The position numbers and the translations under genes were made by a program. A stretch of 64,000 bases of DNA. Source: Candidatus Altimarinota bacterium (GTDB taxonomy: Bacteria > Patescibacteriota > Gracilibacteria > UM-FILTER-43-11). The DNA lies in NCBI GenBank assembly GCA_028281045.1, contig JANQKP010000001.1, positions 124,001 through 188,000 of the forward strand, given 5' to 3'. The notes beneath the pieces were generated by a model. The model did no database searches. It saw only the letters and a program-made list of their open reading frames with translations, and was not told where the DNA came from. This document shows, in pieces, positions 9,761 to 19,027 of the stretch; position 1 is the first letter of the stretch; every line of letters starts with the position of its first letter.

Positions 9761-10369
9761 ATGAAAAAGCCATTTTTCTTCATCTTAATTCTTGCCGGCA
9801 TTATCCTGTTCGCCGGAACCGACTATGTCTTAAATACAGACGGAGCTCCACGTATACCTGCAAAGACGGCTCCAGCAAATACTTCATCTCCAGTAGAAGT
9901 TAAAGAAAATAACTTCACTAGAAATCTACTGACCACAGATTCAAATCAATATGGATTCGTTGTCAGTACAAGAGCTCGCGTTAATTCTATCTTCGAAAAG
10001 ATTGACCTGAGCGAAGTAAAATCTATAATGGTCTTCCAAAATCAGCTCAAGAGTCTGGATACAGCTCAAGATCCTATTACGATCTACGAGATTCAAGGTC
10101 CAGCCGGTCAGGGGGCAATCACTTACCTCAATGTGAAACTTAAATTCATTGGGCAGGTGAGTGCCACGCAGACTATTAACGAGGTGAATAACTACGGTCA
10201 AAACAGTTTCTTCTTCAATGACGAAAACAATGCAACTGTTGGTCACCTAGTGGTTCAAATCGAAGATAATCTATTTGGCTTCCAATACAATAAAGAAAAT
10301 GCTTCTGCGTTTGAACTCGTTCAAACCATGATAAATAAATTTGTTACGCACTCGCTTCTTAACTCATAA
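9761..10369 (+). CDS. Hypothetical secreted/membrane-anchored protein inserted between nusG and rplK
   Basis: N-terminal signal/TM MKKPFFFILILAGIILFAGTDYVL; no recognised domain. Confidence 0.7.
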   Translation: MKKPFFFILILAGIILFAGTDYVLNTDGAPRIPAKTAPANTSSPVEVKENNFTRNLLTTDSNQYGFVVSTRARVNSIFEKIDLSEVKSIMVFQNQLKSLDTAQDPITIYEIQGPAGQGAITYLNVKLKFIGQVSATQTINEVNNYGQNSFFFNDENNATVGHLVVQIEDNLFGFQYNKENASAFELVQTMINKFVTHSLLNS

Positions 10370-10381
10370 ACTTTCAGACAA

Positions 10382-10807
10382 ATGTCTAAGAAAATTCTAA
10401 CTGTCATTAAACTACAAATCCCAGCAGGGAAAGCTAATCCAGCACCTCCAGTAGGTCCTGCCCTTGGTCAACATGGTCTTAATATTCAAGATTTCTGTAA
10501 TCAGTTCAATAATAAGACTAAAGACAAAGGGGATACGATTATTCCTGTAGAAATCAACGTATACGAAGACCGTAGCTTTGATTTCAAAATGAAAACCCCA
10601 CCTGCTGCAGTGCTTATTAAGAAAGCGATTAATCTTCCTAAAGGAAGTGGTGTGCCTCACAAAGAAAAAGTAGGTTCTATCACTCGTGCTCAGCTTCAAA
10701 AGATTGCTGAAGAGAAAATGGAAGATCTAAATGCAAATGATGTAGATCAAGCGATCAAGATCATTGCAGGAACAGCGCGCTCTATGGGAGTAACGGTAGC
10801 TGACTAA
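10382..10807 (+). CDS. rplK: 50S ribosomal protein L11
   Basis: [34 protein letters not shown]. Confidence 0.97.
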   Translation: MSKKILTVIKLQIPAGKANPAPPVGPALGQHGLNIQDFCNQFNNKTKDKGDTIIPVEINVYEDRSFDFKMKTPPAAVLIKKAINLPKGSGVPHKEKVGSITRAQLQKIAEEKMEDLNANDVDQAIKIIAGTARSMGVTVAD

Positions 10808-10820
10808 ACTAATCAATCAT

Positions 10821-10854
10821 TGTGGGAGGCCTCGAAAGCCGCTAAGACCACGCA
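10821..10854 (+). promoter_or_regulatory. Putative ribosomal protein L1 autoregulatory mRNA site
   Basis: TGTGGGAGGC-ctcgaaa-GCCGCTAAGACCACGCA: GTGG/CCAC and GGC/GCC stems with asymmetric GA / GCTAAGA internal loop, in the rplK-rplA spacer, resembling the known L1-binding element. Confidence 0.7.
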
Positions 10855-10866
10855 ACTTACATTATT

Positions 10867-11562
10867 ATGCCTAAATCAGGTAAAAACTATAAAAAAGCAG
10901 TAGAAGCTTTAAAAGGACAAGAAACTTTTACTATTGCTGAGGGGGTGAAAGCCGTTAAAGAAACAGCCACCACCAAATTTGATAGTACTGCAGAAGTACA
11001 TTTCAATCTAAATATAGATCCTAAACAAGCAGATCAAACCCTTCGTGGAACGATCACTCTTCCTCATGGAAGTGGTAAGACCGTTAAAATTGCTGCGCTT
11101 GTTGGAGACGACAAAGTTAAAGAAGCGAAAGACGCTGGAGCAGACGCTGCAGGTCTTGAAGATCTTATCGACGAATTCTCTAAGGGTAAAATCAACTACG
11201 ATCTTGTAGTGGCAGATTCTTCTGTTATGAAAGAGCTTGGTAAAGTGGCTAAAATCCTTGGTCAAAAGGGGATGATGCCTAATCCAAAGTCTGGAACCGT
11301 TAGTTCAGACATTGCTAAAACCGTTAAAGAGTTCAAAGCCGGTAAAGTAGAATACCGTAACGATAAAGATGGTAACGTTCACACTGTTTTCGGTAAAGCT
11401 TCATTCAAGGAAGATGAACTAGAAAACAACCTAAAAGCTATCATTCAAGCGGTTCGCGATGCGAAACCATCTGGAGTGAAAGGAACTTATATCAACTCAG
11501 TAACACTCACTACCACTATGGGTCCTGGAATTCGTCTGAACCCAAGTGACGTGCTTGCTTAA
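10867..11562 (+). CDS. rplA: 50S ribosomal protein L1
   Basis: [40 protein letters not shown]. Confidence 0.96.
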   Translation: MPKSGKNYKKAVEALKGQETFTIAEGVKAVKETATTKFDSTAEVHFNLNIDPKQADQTLRGTITLPHGSGKTVKIAALVGDDKVKEAKDAGADAAGLEDLIDEFSKGKINYDLVVADSSVMKELGKVAKILGQKGMMPNPKSGTVSSDIAKTVKEFKAGKVEYRNDKDGNVHTVFGKASFKEDELENNLKAIIQAVRDAKPSGVKGTYINSVTLTTTMGPGIRLNPSDVLA

Positions 11563-11571
11563 TTTTAACTT

Positions 11572-12000
11572 ATGAAAGTTAAAGTAAAACGTATAGATCA
11601 ATCTCTCCCACTGCCCATTTATGAAACAGATGGCGCAGTGGGTTTTGATTTGCTTACGCGTGAAGAAACCACTATTGAGCCCAACAGTATCAAATTAATC
11701 CCTGGAAACGTTATTGTAGAAGTTCCTAAGGGTTATGCCCTTATTATTGCTTCACGTAGCTCTACCCCAAGAAAACATGGGCTTACAAAGCCCCATGGTA
11801 TTGGGGTTATAGATCAAGATTACTGTGGAAACGATGATGAAGTACTAATTCAAGTACTGAACTTTACCGATGAACCTGTAAAAATAGAAAAAGGTACCAA
11901 AATAGCCCAAGGTCTATTTGTACGTGTGGACCAATTCGAGTTTGAAGAAGTGGATGAGGTTAAATCAGATAGTCGTGGAGGCTTTGGGAGCACTGGTTAA
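11572..12000 (+). CDS. dut: dUTP diphosphatase (trimeric dUTPase family)
   Basis: GAVGFDLLTRE, IASRSSTPRKHGL, GVIDQDYCGNDDEVLIQVLNF, KGTKIAQGLF, SRGGFGSTG. Confidence 0.9.
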   Translation: MKVKVKRIDQSLPLPIYETDGAVGFDLLTREETTIEPNSIKLIPGNVIVEVPKGYALIIASRSSTPRKHGLTKPHGIGVIDQDYCGNDDEVLIQVLNFTDEPVKIEKGTKIAQGLFVRVDQFEFEEVDEVKSDSRGGFGSTG

Positions 12001-12188
12001 AAACCTTCGCTATCATCTTCCGGTGTAAACCATTCAAAGTTATCTTCGAAACCCATGTCTGAGCCAATTATGCTCTCAGCCTCTAATCTAACATATTTGG
12101 CCTGCTCTTCAGGCGAAAGCATTAGCTGATCAGGAGTTTGAACAGCTAGGCTTTGTACAACCTCAGGGTCTTTGAAGATATCTAGCAT
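11997..12188 (-). CDS. Hypothetical small acidic protein
   Basis: 63-aa ORF operonic with 12191..12736; stop shares a TTAA palindrome with the dut stop. Confidence 0.45.
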   Translation of the reverse strand: MLDIFKDPEVVQSLAVQTPDQLMLSPEEQAKYVRLEAESIIGSDMGFEDNFEWFTPEDDSEGF

Positions 12189-12190
12189 AT

Positions 12191-12736
12191 TTAACGTTTA
12201 AATTCGTGTCTTATAAAGACTAGTCCAAAGGCTAGTACTAGAGAAAGAATTAAGGTGATTAAAGCTCCGTCTACATAAGACCGAGTGGTATTTGCGATTT
12301 CATAATCTAGATTTGTTAATTTAAACCTAGTTCCTGCTTCGTCGTTATAAACATCCATTTGTTCTTGAATGTAGTCTGAAGTTTCTTCAAGGTCAGAGAC
12401 TTCTAGAGGAGTAGTAGTATATACGGTGAAAATAAGATTCTGACGCTCTTGCATATGTGCGTTAATGGTTGCTCCTTCTGGAAGCTCCACATCTTCTTGT
12501 AAATTCGCCATGAAATTCGGGAACTTGGTCCAACCAATCATGGTTTGTCCAAAGTAATGGGCGGCTTCATTGAGCTTGTGCAGGTTATCGTCTGCAAATT
12601 CAATGCCTACGGTCGTAAAAATACGATTCTCATATTGTTCTTTGGTGTAATCTTTAGCGACTGCTGCAAAAAGCAGTTGTCCAATTAAGACAAGGACTAA
12701 AGTAAAATGAATTTCTTTTTTAAATTTCTTAAGCAT
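12191..12736 (-). CDS. Hypothetical bitopic membrane protein (TM-extracytoplasmic-TM)
   Basis: N- and C-terminal hydrophobic helices flank a soluble region. Confidence 0.6.
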   Translation of the reverse strand: MLKKFKKEIHFTLVLVLIGQLLFAAVAKDYTKEQYENRIFTTVGIEFADDNLHKLNEAAHYFGQTMIGWTKFPNFMANLQEDVELPEGATINAHMQERQNLIFTVYTTTPLEVSDLEETSDYIQEQMDVYNDEAGTRFKLTNLDYEIANTTRSYVDGALITLILSLVLAFGLVFIRHEFKR

Positions 12737-12738
12737 TT

Positions 12739-14187
12739 TTATTGATTAAAGAGGGTATTATAGCGTTCTGCTGCTAGGTTTCCAATAGAGCCTGTCTGAT
12801 CTAAGTCATAAGCGGCTTGGTAAGCTGCAAGCGCTTCTGCGTTTTTACCTTGGGCTTCATAAAGTTTTCCTAGGTTAAACTGAGCGGCTGCTAGATTTGG
12901 ATCTATTTCTAAGGCTTTAAGCAGACTCTTTTCTGCTTCGGTGTAATTTTCGGTTCCCGTTTGAGCCCAACCAAGTAAGTTGTAGGCCATGGCATTATCT
13001 GGGAACTTTTGCACGGCATCTTCCGCCAGCTTTTGGGCTTCAATAGGCCTACTTAAGAAATCCAAGTTAATCCAAATGGGTTTCACAAAGGCGTTCACGT
13101 CTCCGCTATTCACTTCTAGGATTCCTTCATAAGCATCTACTGCTAATTCGTAGCTCTGCGTATCTAAATAAAGATCTGCCAGTTGTTGTTGCAATATAAT
13201 CTCTGGGCTAAAGCCATTATTAAGCGCGTAGTTTAAGTAAATAATAGCGTCTTCTTTTTGCTCTAGTTCGTTATACGTAAGCCCCAGGAAATACTGAGTC
13301 GTGGCATGCTCTGGATCTATTTCGTAGGCTTTTTCAAAAGCGGTTAGAGCAAAGTAGTTCTTTTGTAGATTTAGGTAGGCAAACCCAAGCATCACCCAAG
13401 AGTCTCTAAGGTCTACACGAGTTTTTAAAATATCTTTGAGTTTATAAATGGCAATTTCATATTCACCAATCTGATTAAACGCTCTAGCGAGTAAATTCCC
13501 TAGGTAGAGCGGCTCACCACCTTGAGCAAAGGTGAATTCATTAAACGCAGACAGCAATGTATCGATATAACCCGCGTAAGGCTGCGAAACACCAGCGGCT
13601 TTCGCTTCTTCTAAGAACGCTTGGCCTTCTTCAGTGCTATCTTTAAGAATACTGATTAAACCTTTGTAATATAAAAGGTTAGCTTCTTCTGGATAGGTGG
13701 CTACCAAAGTATCTGTGAGCACATTGGCATCGTCAAAACGACTTTGACGAATAGCGACTTGTATCAGTTTAAGGTTGGCCTCTAAATTATTAGGCTGCAG
13801 TTTAAGCACGGCCTCTGCGTTCAGGCGTGCTTTTTCATATTCAAGCAGGTCGAAGTTGATCTGCATCAATTGAAGATGCGGATCAAGACGCTTTGGCTCA
13901 AGTTGTGCCGCTTTAGCAAACTCACTAGCCGAAAGCGTTAAAAAGCCACGCTCTAAATAGTACGTTCCTTTTTCTACGCGCTCATCGTAGGTAAGATTTT
14001 CTTCAATAACCACAGGCTCTTCCTCTTCTACTACTGGAGCAGGGGATTCATCTGAAGTTCTATTTTTAATCTTGCTCATCAGCGCATTGATTTTGGTCAT
14101 ATCAAAATCAAAGCTCACATTTTGGAAGCCAAAGTATACGAGGAGTGCAAGGACGGTGGCTGTAATGAGAGCGAACAGTTTACGCAT
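12739..14187 (-). CDS. TPR-repeat protein with N-terminal membrane anchor
   Basis: Multiple TPRs (YNLLGWAQTGTENYTEAEKSLLKALEIDPNLAAAQFNLGKLYEAQGKNAEALAAYQAAYDLDQ). Start MRKLFALI chosen to avoid overlapping ruvC. Confidence 0.85.
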   Translation of the reverse strand: MRKLFALITATVLALLVYFGFQNVSFDFDMTKINALMSKIKNRTSDESPAPVVEEEEPVVIEENLTYDERVEKGTYYLERGFLTLSASEFAKAAQLEPKRLDPHLQLMQINFDLLEYEKARLNAEAVLKLQPNNLEANLKLIQVAIRQSRFDDANVLTDTLVATYPEEANLLYYKGLISILKDSTEEGQAFLEEAKAAGVSQPYAGYIDTLLSAFNEFTFAQGGEPLYLGNLLARAFNQIGEYEIAIYKLKDILKTRVDLRDSWVMLGFAYLNLQKNYFALTAFEKAYEIDPEHATTQYFLGLTYNELEQKEDAIIYLNYALNNGFSPEIILQQQLADLYLDTQSYELAVDAYEGILEVNSGDVNAFVKPIWINLDFLSRPIEAQKLAEDAVQKFPDNAMAYNLLGWAQTGTENYTEAEKSLLKALEIDPNLAAAQFNLGKLYEAQGKNAEALAAYQAAYDLDQTGSIGNLAAERYNTLFNQ

Positions 14188-14242
14188 AGTTTGTTTTAGA
14201 TCAAAGAAATGGTACCAAAAAAACGGCTTAATATCTAGGGAT

Positions 14243-14716
14243 TTACGCCATGCGTCCCGCACAAATAGCGACTCCTAGAGCGTCAGCGGCATCATCTGGT
14301 TTTGGCACCTTGTTTAGGTTTAAAAGTCTTTGAATCATCGTTTGCATTTGTTTTTTATCGGCTGCACCACTACCTGCAATATTGTTTTTAATCTGGGGTG
14401 GAGTGAAATCGTAGATAGGAATCCCACGTCTGTGTACAGCCTCTACAATAATTCCACGGGCATGGGCTACCAGTAGGCCATTAGTGACATTCTTGGTGAA
14501 AAAGAGCTCTTCTATGCCTACGGCATCGGGTTTAAATTCATCGAGTAGGGCTTCAATATCATCTTTAATCATTAAAAGACGTTCTCCCAGTGAAATTTTA
14601 GGAGGTGTTTTAATGACTCCACAATCTTTAAATTCTGGATCAGCATTGGGTGCCTTTTGGGTGATGACCCCAAAGCCCACCGTAGCAAGCCCAGGATCTA
14701 TACCAAGTATAGTCAT
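14243..14716 (-). CDS. ruvC: Crossover junction endodeoxyribonuclease RuvC
   Basis: ILGIDPGLATVGFGVI, GIEELFFTKNVT, ARGIIVEAVHRRGIPIYDFTPPQIKNNIAGSGAADKKQMQ, DDAADALGVAICA. Confidence 0.95.
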   Translation of the reverse strand: MTILGIDPGLATVGFGVITQKAPNADPEFKDCGVIKTPPKISLGERLLMIKDDIEALLDEFKPDAVGIEELFFTKNVTNGLLVAHARGIIVEAVHRRGIPIYDFTPPQIKNNIAGSGAADKKQMQTMIQRLLNLNKVPKPDDAADALGVAICAGRMA

Positions 14717-14725
14717 TTTATTTTG

Positions 14726-15433
14726 TTATTCATTCAGCAATTGAATCGCTGTTTTAAGCGACGCTAGATTGTATGGGTAATCCATACGGGTAGAACCAAG
14801 CAGTCCCATCACTCCCGTGAAGCCTTTATATTCATAAGGCTGAGCCATTAGGCTACAACTAGAGAATTCTGGAAGAATATTTTCTTCACCAATGTAAAGA
14901 ATACCTTCTTCGTCGATATCAAACTCTTTCAGTACGTTATAAAGATCGTTTTCAATCACTTCAAGCACGGATGTCGTCTGATTTGTATCTGTGGCAAACT
15001 CTGGATTTTTGAGTAGCTTAGAAATACCTACGTAAAACACACGGTCTTGCCCTGGAATGGTGGCAAAGCTCACACTTCCGGTCACGGTAGCCAGAACAGA
15101 AACGGTGTCATAAAGCATTTCTTTAGTTCTTTTTAAAAGGACTTGCTGACGTACTTTTAAAAGATCGTTTTTAACCTTAGACATGTACTTCTGATTCAGA
15201 TCCATGTTATTCACAATCATTCTATAAGCAGAATGCGTTGGAATACGTCCTGCAGAAGTATGAGGTTGGCTAATTAAGCCTGCTTCTTCAAGAGCGGCCA
15301 TATCATTTCTAATCGTAGCAGGGGATACATTTAAATCGTAAGACTCGTAAATGTATTTAGAGCCAATAGGAGAAGCCGTTTGTACAAACGTTTCTACAAT
15401 AGCCTGCAAGATTTTATGCTGCCTTTGGTCCAT
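14726..15433 (-). CDS. hrcA: Heat-inducible transcription repressor HrcA (short form)
   Basis: RQHKILQAIVETFVQTASPIGSKYI..VSPATIRNDMAALEEAGLISQPHTSAGRIPTHSAYRMIV; C-terminal GVMGLLGSTRMDYPYNLASL. Confidence 0.9.
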   Translation of the reverse strand: MDQRQHKILQAIVETFVQTASPIGSKYIYESYDLNVSPATIRNDMAALEEAGLISQPHTSAGRIPTHSAYRMIVNNMDLNQKYMSKVKNDLLKVRQQVLLKRTKEMLYDTVSVLATVTGSVSFATIPGQDRVFYVGISKLLKNPEFATDTNQTTSVLEVIENDLYNVLKEFDIDEEGILYIGEENILPEFSSCSLMAQPYEYKGFTGVMGLLGSTRMDYPYNLASLKTAIQLLNE

Positions 15434-15459
15434 TAGCAGTTTAAAGGTTAAAGTGCTAA
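15433..15459 (-). promoter_or_regulatory. CIRCE-like operator upstream of hrcA
   Basis: TTAGCAGTT - N9 - AAGTGCTAA (compare CIRCE TTAGCACTC-N9-GAGTGCTAA), abutting the hrcA start codon. Confidence 0.7.
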
Positions 15460-15531
15460 TTTATTGTGCCAAAGATTACCCATTAAATCAACGTGTTGAC
15501 ACGATAAAATTATTAAAGCACAATGTTATTC

Positions 15532-16143
15532 ATGCGTATTAAAAGAAAATCACCAGCAGCCAAAGAAAAAGGTGCCATGGATATGGTTATTTGGGATGTG
15601 GGAGTAAGAGCTGAGGTTGTAGGTCCAGAGGGGGATAGTTTTGCAGCTCGTTTTTCATGGCTGGAGTACGAAGGTAAGAAGCATAGCCTGGAGCAGGATG
15701 TCATTATACCTGACACGATTAACAGTATGAGAATTCGAATTCAAGGGCTAGTGTTTCGACATGATACTAAGATTCTGGACGAAATGAGCAAGCGCATTCT
15801 TGAATTTATGAAGGCTTACTCTGGTGAAGGCAGGTCTGTTGATGCTAGCTGTGTGCAATTTGTTCAGGATGCCCATGGTATTCCAAGATCAACTCCTTTT
15901 AATGATTTACATTATGATATTGATGCAGTGACTGAAAATAACCAGCCTCAGCCGGGTGATATTGTTTATATGCATCCAACAAAGAATCTTGAAAGTGGCA
16001 ATACTTCCCATTTTGGCATAAACCTTTTTGGCAATGTGGTGCTATCAAAAATAGGGCAAGGTCCACTAATAGCAAGTGATTTGGAACAACTCCAATCCTT
16101 TTACAAAAGTCCATTTGCCTTTACCTTTAGACATAGAGGTTAA
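15532..16143 (+). CDS. Hypothetical protein, possibly NlpC/P60-like papain-fold
   Basis: DASCVQFVQDAHGIP...QPGDIVYMHP...TSHFGINLFGNVVLSKIGQGPLIASDL. Confidence 0.5.
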   Translation: MRIKRKSPAAKEKGAMDMVIWDVGVRAEVVGPEGDSFAARFSWLEYEGKKHSLEQDVIIPDTINSMRIRIQGLVFRHDTKILDEMSKRILEFMKAYSGEGRSVDASCVQFVQDAHGIPRSTPFNDLHYDIDAVTENNQPQPGDIVYMHPTKNLESGNTSHFGINLFGNVVLSKIGQGPLIASDLEQLQSFYKSPFAFTFRHRG

Positions 16144-18881
16144 GCCTCTTTTCCGTGACATTTCTTATACTTCTTTTCTGAGCCGCAAGGACATGGGTCA
16201 TTACGACCTACTTTTTCATATTCTGCTGGAGCAGGGGAATCATCTCCCACACGGATCACTTCAATTTCTCCGGGTTTTTCTTTCTTAGCCGGTGGTGTTG
16301 GCTTTTTAGCTACCGCAGGCGCTTTCGCTGGGTTTGCAATAGCTACATTTTGTACTTCTTTTACTTTAGCCGGTGGCTTGGTGTCTGCCAGACTAGAGTG
16401 GGTCACATTGTTTTCAATTTGCTGCTCATTGGTCACCTGTCTTTCTGCAATTCTAGAGGCGGCCATCGTATCTTGTGGGCGCTCTACATTAATCTGCATT
16501 TTAAAGAAGGTGCTCACCACGTTATGCTGAATAGAGCCAAGAAGTTGCTTGAACATCATATAGGCTTCTTGTTTGTATTCCATCAGTGGATTACGTTGTC
16601 CGTATCCACGTAGGCTTACACTTTCACGTAAGTGACTCATTTGATCGATATGCTCCATCCAAAGCGTGTCGATCACGCGAAGCATGATGCTGCGCTCCAC
16701 ATCTCTTAGAATTTGTTCTTCTGGTAGAGATTTTTCTTTATTACGATGCTCTGTGAACATGACATTGGCCACGTAGTCGGCCATGTCATCACGATCATGG
16801 AATTTATCTAGATCTGCTTCATCAATGCGATCTGCCTCTTTAGGAAGCAGGGCATTCACGTCTTTTACAATGGCCTGAAGGTTCCAATCTATACGATCTA
16901 GATTATCGGTATGAAGCGCTACCATGTGATGCGCTTCTTTTTTCATAAGATCTAGAAGATCTTCTTTTACATTGTCGCTTTCAAGTACTTTAAGGCGACG
17001 AGCGTAAATGATCTCACGATGCTTATTCATTACATCATCGTATTCGAGGATGTGCTTACGAATATCGAAGTGATGTCCCTCTACGCGTTTTTGCGCATGT
17101 TCAATAGAGCGGGTGATTAAACGGTTTTCAATTGGCATATCATCTTCGATACCCAGTTTATCCATCATGCCTTTAATGCGATCTGATCCAAAGAGACGCA
17201 TCAGATCATCATCCATAGAAACAAAGAAGGTACTTTGACCATTGTCTCCCTGACGACCAGAACGACCACGGAGCTGATTATCGATACGGCGTGATTCGTG
17301 GCGTTCTGTACCGATAATGGCAAGACCCCCAAGCTCTTCTACGCCTTCTCCAAGCTTAATATCCGTTCCACGACCGGCCATATTAGTCGCAATGGTTACA
17401 GCGCCCTTTTGACCTGCGTCTGCTACAATTTCAGCCTCACGTTCGTGATGCTTCGCATTTAGAACTTCATGTTTAATCTTAGCGTCTTTAAGCGCTTTAG
17501 AAAGTTGCTCTGATTTTTCTACTGAAATAGTCCCCACAAGCACCGGTTGCCCTTTTTCATTCAGTTCTTTAATGGCTTTAGTAATAGCCATCACTTTTCC
17601 ACGGTGGTTTTTAAATACCATATCTGCTCTGTCATCACGAGCAATAGGTTTATTGGTTGGAATCACTACGGTTTCTAGGCCATAAATACGGAAGAATTCC
17701 TCCTCCTCGGTTTTAGCCGTACCGGTCATACCCGCAAGCTTGTCGTATAAACGGAAGTAATTCTGGAATGTGATGGTTGCTAGCGTTTTACTTTCACGTT
17801 TTACATCTACATTTTCTTTGGCTTCAATAGCTTGATGCAGTCCATCGCTGTAGCGACGCCCTGGCATAAGACGACCGGTGAATTCATCTACGATGATCAC
17901 TTCACCTTCTTTAATCACGTAGTCGGTATCACGCTTGAAAATCGCATGTGCTTTAAGCGCTTGCTCAATGTGATGCACTTCCATGAACCCAGCTTCGGTG
18001 TAGATGTTGTCTACGCCAAGAAGGTTTTCCATTTCAGAAATACCTTCTTCTGTGAGAGTAGCCGTTTTAGCCTTTTCATCGATCACAAAGTGCTCTTCGG
18101 CCTTAAGGCGATTAATGAGTTGGCTATATTCAAAGTATTTCTTTGTCGATTCTTCTGCAGGAGCAGAGATAATCAGGGGCGTTCTAGCTTCATCAATCAA
18201 AATAGAATCCACCTCATCGACAATCGAGTAGTGAAGCTCGCGTTGTACGCGGTTTTCTAGCTTCGTGGCCATGTTATCTCTTAGATAATCAAAGCCAAAT
18301 TCATTATTGGTTCCATAGGTAATGTCGGCAGAATACGCTTCACGTCTTTCATCGGGGTTAAGTCCATGAATAATATAAGCCGTGGTCAGCCCTAGGTATT
18401 CAAAAAGCACAGTGTTCCATTCAGCGTCACGCTTAGCCAGATAATCATTCACCGTAATACAGTGAGCTCCTTTTCCATTTAGGGCATTTAGGTAAAGGGG
18501 CAGCGTGGCCACAAGGGTTTTACCTTCACCCGTTTTCATTTCAGCGATTTTACCCTCATGAAGTACTAGTCCACCAATCAGCTGAACATCGTAAGGAATC
18601 ATATTCCATTCTTTTTGCTCTTTTCCTACTTGGAACTTGGTTCCAACCAGTCTTCTACAAGCGTTTTTAACTACGGCAAAAGCTTCTACCTTAATATCAT
18701 CCACTGTTTCACCTTTTTCTAGGCGCTCTTTGAATTCTTCTGTCTTAGCTTTTAGGTCTTTTTCAGATAGCTTTTGATATTCTTCCTCAAGAGCATTAAT
18801 TTCCTCTACAATCTTACGCTTTTTCTTAAGCTCTTTATCATTTGGATCTCCAATGATTTTGGTGATCATTTTCTTGATCAT
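16140..18881 (-). CDS. secA: Preprotein translocase subunit SecA
   Basis: MKTGEGKTLVATLPLYLNAL, VDEVDSILIDEARTPLIISAPAEES, NMAGRGTDIKLG, SEC-C tail NDPCPCGSEKKYKKCHG. Confidence 0.98.
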   Translation of the reverse strand: MIKKMITKIIGDPNDKELKKKRKIVEEINALEEEYQKLSEKDLKAKTEEFKERLEKGETVDDIKVEAFAVVKNACRRLVGTKFQVGKEQKEWNMIPYDVQLIGGLVLHEGKIAEMKTGEGKTLVATLPLYLNALNGKGAHCITVNDYLAKRDAEWNTVLFEYLGLTTAYIIHGLNPDERREAYSADITYGTNNEFGFDYLRDNMATKLENRVQRELHYSIVDEVDSILIDEARTPLIISAPAEESTKKYFEYSQLINRLKAEEHFVIDEKAKTATLTEEGISEMENLLGVDNIYTEAGFMEVHHIEQALKAHAIFKRDTDYVIKEGEVIIVDEFTGRLMPGRRYSDGLHQAIEAKENVDVKRESKTLATITFQNYFRLYDKLAGMTGTAKTEEEEFFRIYGLETVVIPTNKPIARDDRADMVFKNHRGKVMAITKAIKELNEKGQPVLVGTISVEKSEQLSKALKDAKIKHEVLNAKHHEREAEIVADAGQKGAVTIATNMAGRGTDIKLGEGVEELGGLAIIGTERHESRRIDNQLRGRSGRQGDNGQSTFFVSMDDDLMRLFGSDRIKGMMDKLGIEDDMPIENRLITRSIEHAQKRVEGHHFDIRKHILEYDDVMNKHREIIYARRLKVLESDNVKEDLLDLMKKEAHHMVALHTDNLDRIDWNLQAIVKDVNALLPKEADRIDEADLDKFHDRDDMADYVANVMFTEHRNKEKSLPEEQILRDVERSIMLRVIDTLWMEHIDQMSHLRESVSLRGYGQRNPLMEYKQEAYMMFKQLLGSIQHNVVSTFFKMQINVERPQDTMAASRIAERQVTNEQQIENNVTHSSLADTKPPAKVKEVQNVAIANPAKAPAVAKKPTPPAKKEKPGEIEVIRVGDDSPAPAEYEKVGRNDPCPCGSEKKYKKCHGKEA

Positions 18882-19027
18882 GTCGTTCTTTATATTTATT
18901 ACCCAGTAAATTTTACCCGCGTATTATAGTGAAGGAAAGGCAAATTGACAAACAAAAGCCATTTGGGTTATGTTTTTGGCATCATATAGGGTAGAATAAC
19001 CCCCTTAGTAACCTAAAAATTACTTCA

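Noticed and set aside
15496-15524. TTGACA-N17-CACAAT as promoter for the 206-aa gene
   Set aside because: The -10 is poor and overlaps the annotated start; possible but too weak to list.
17832-18260. 142-aa plus-strand ORF within secA
   Set aside because: Antisense to conserved SecA coding sequence with no domain signature.
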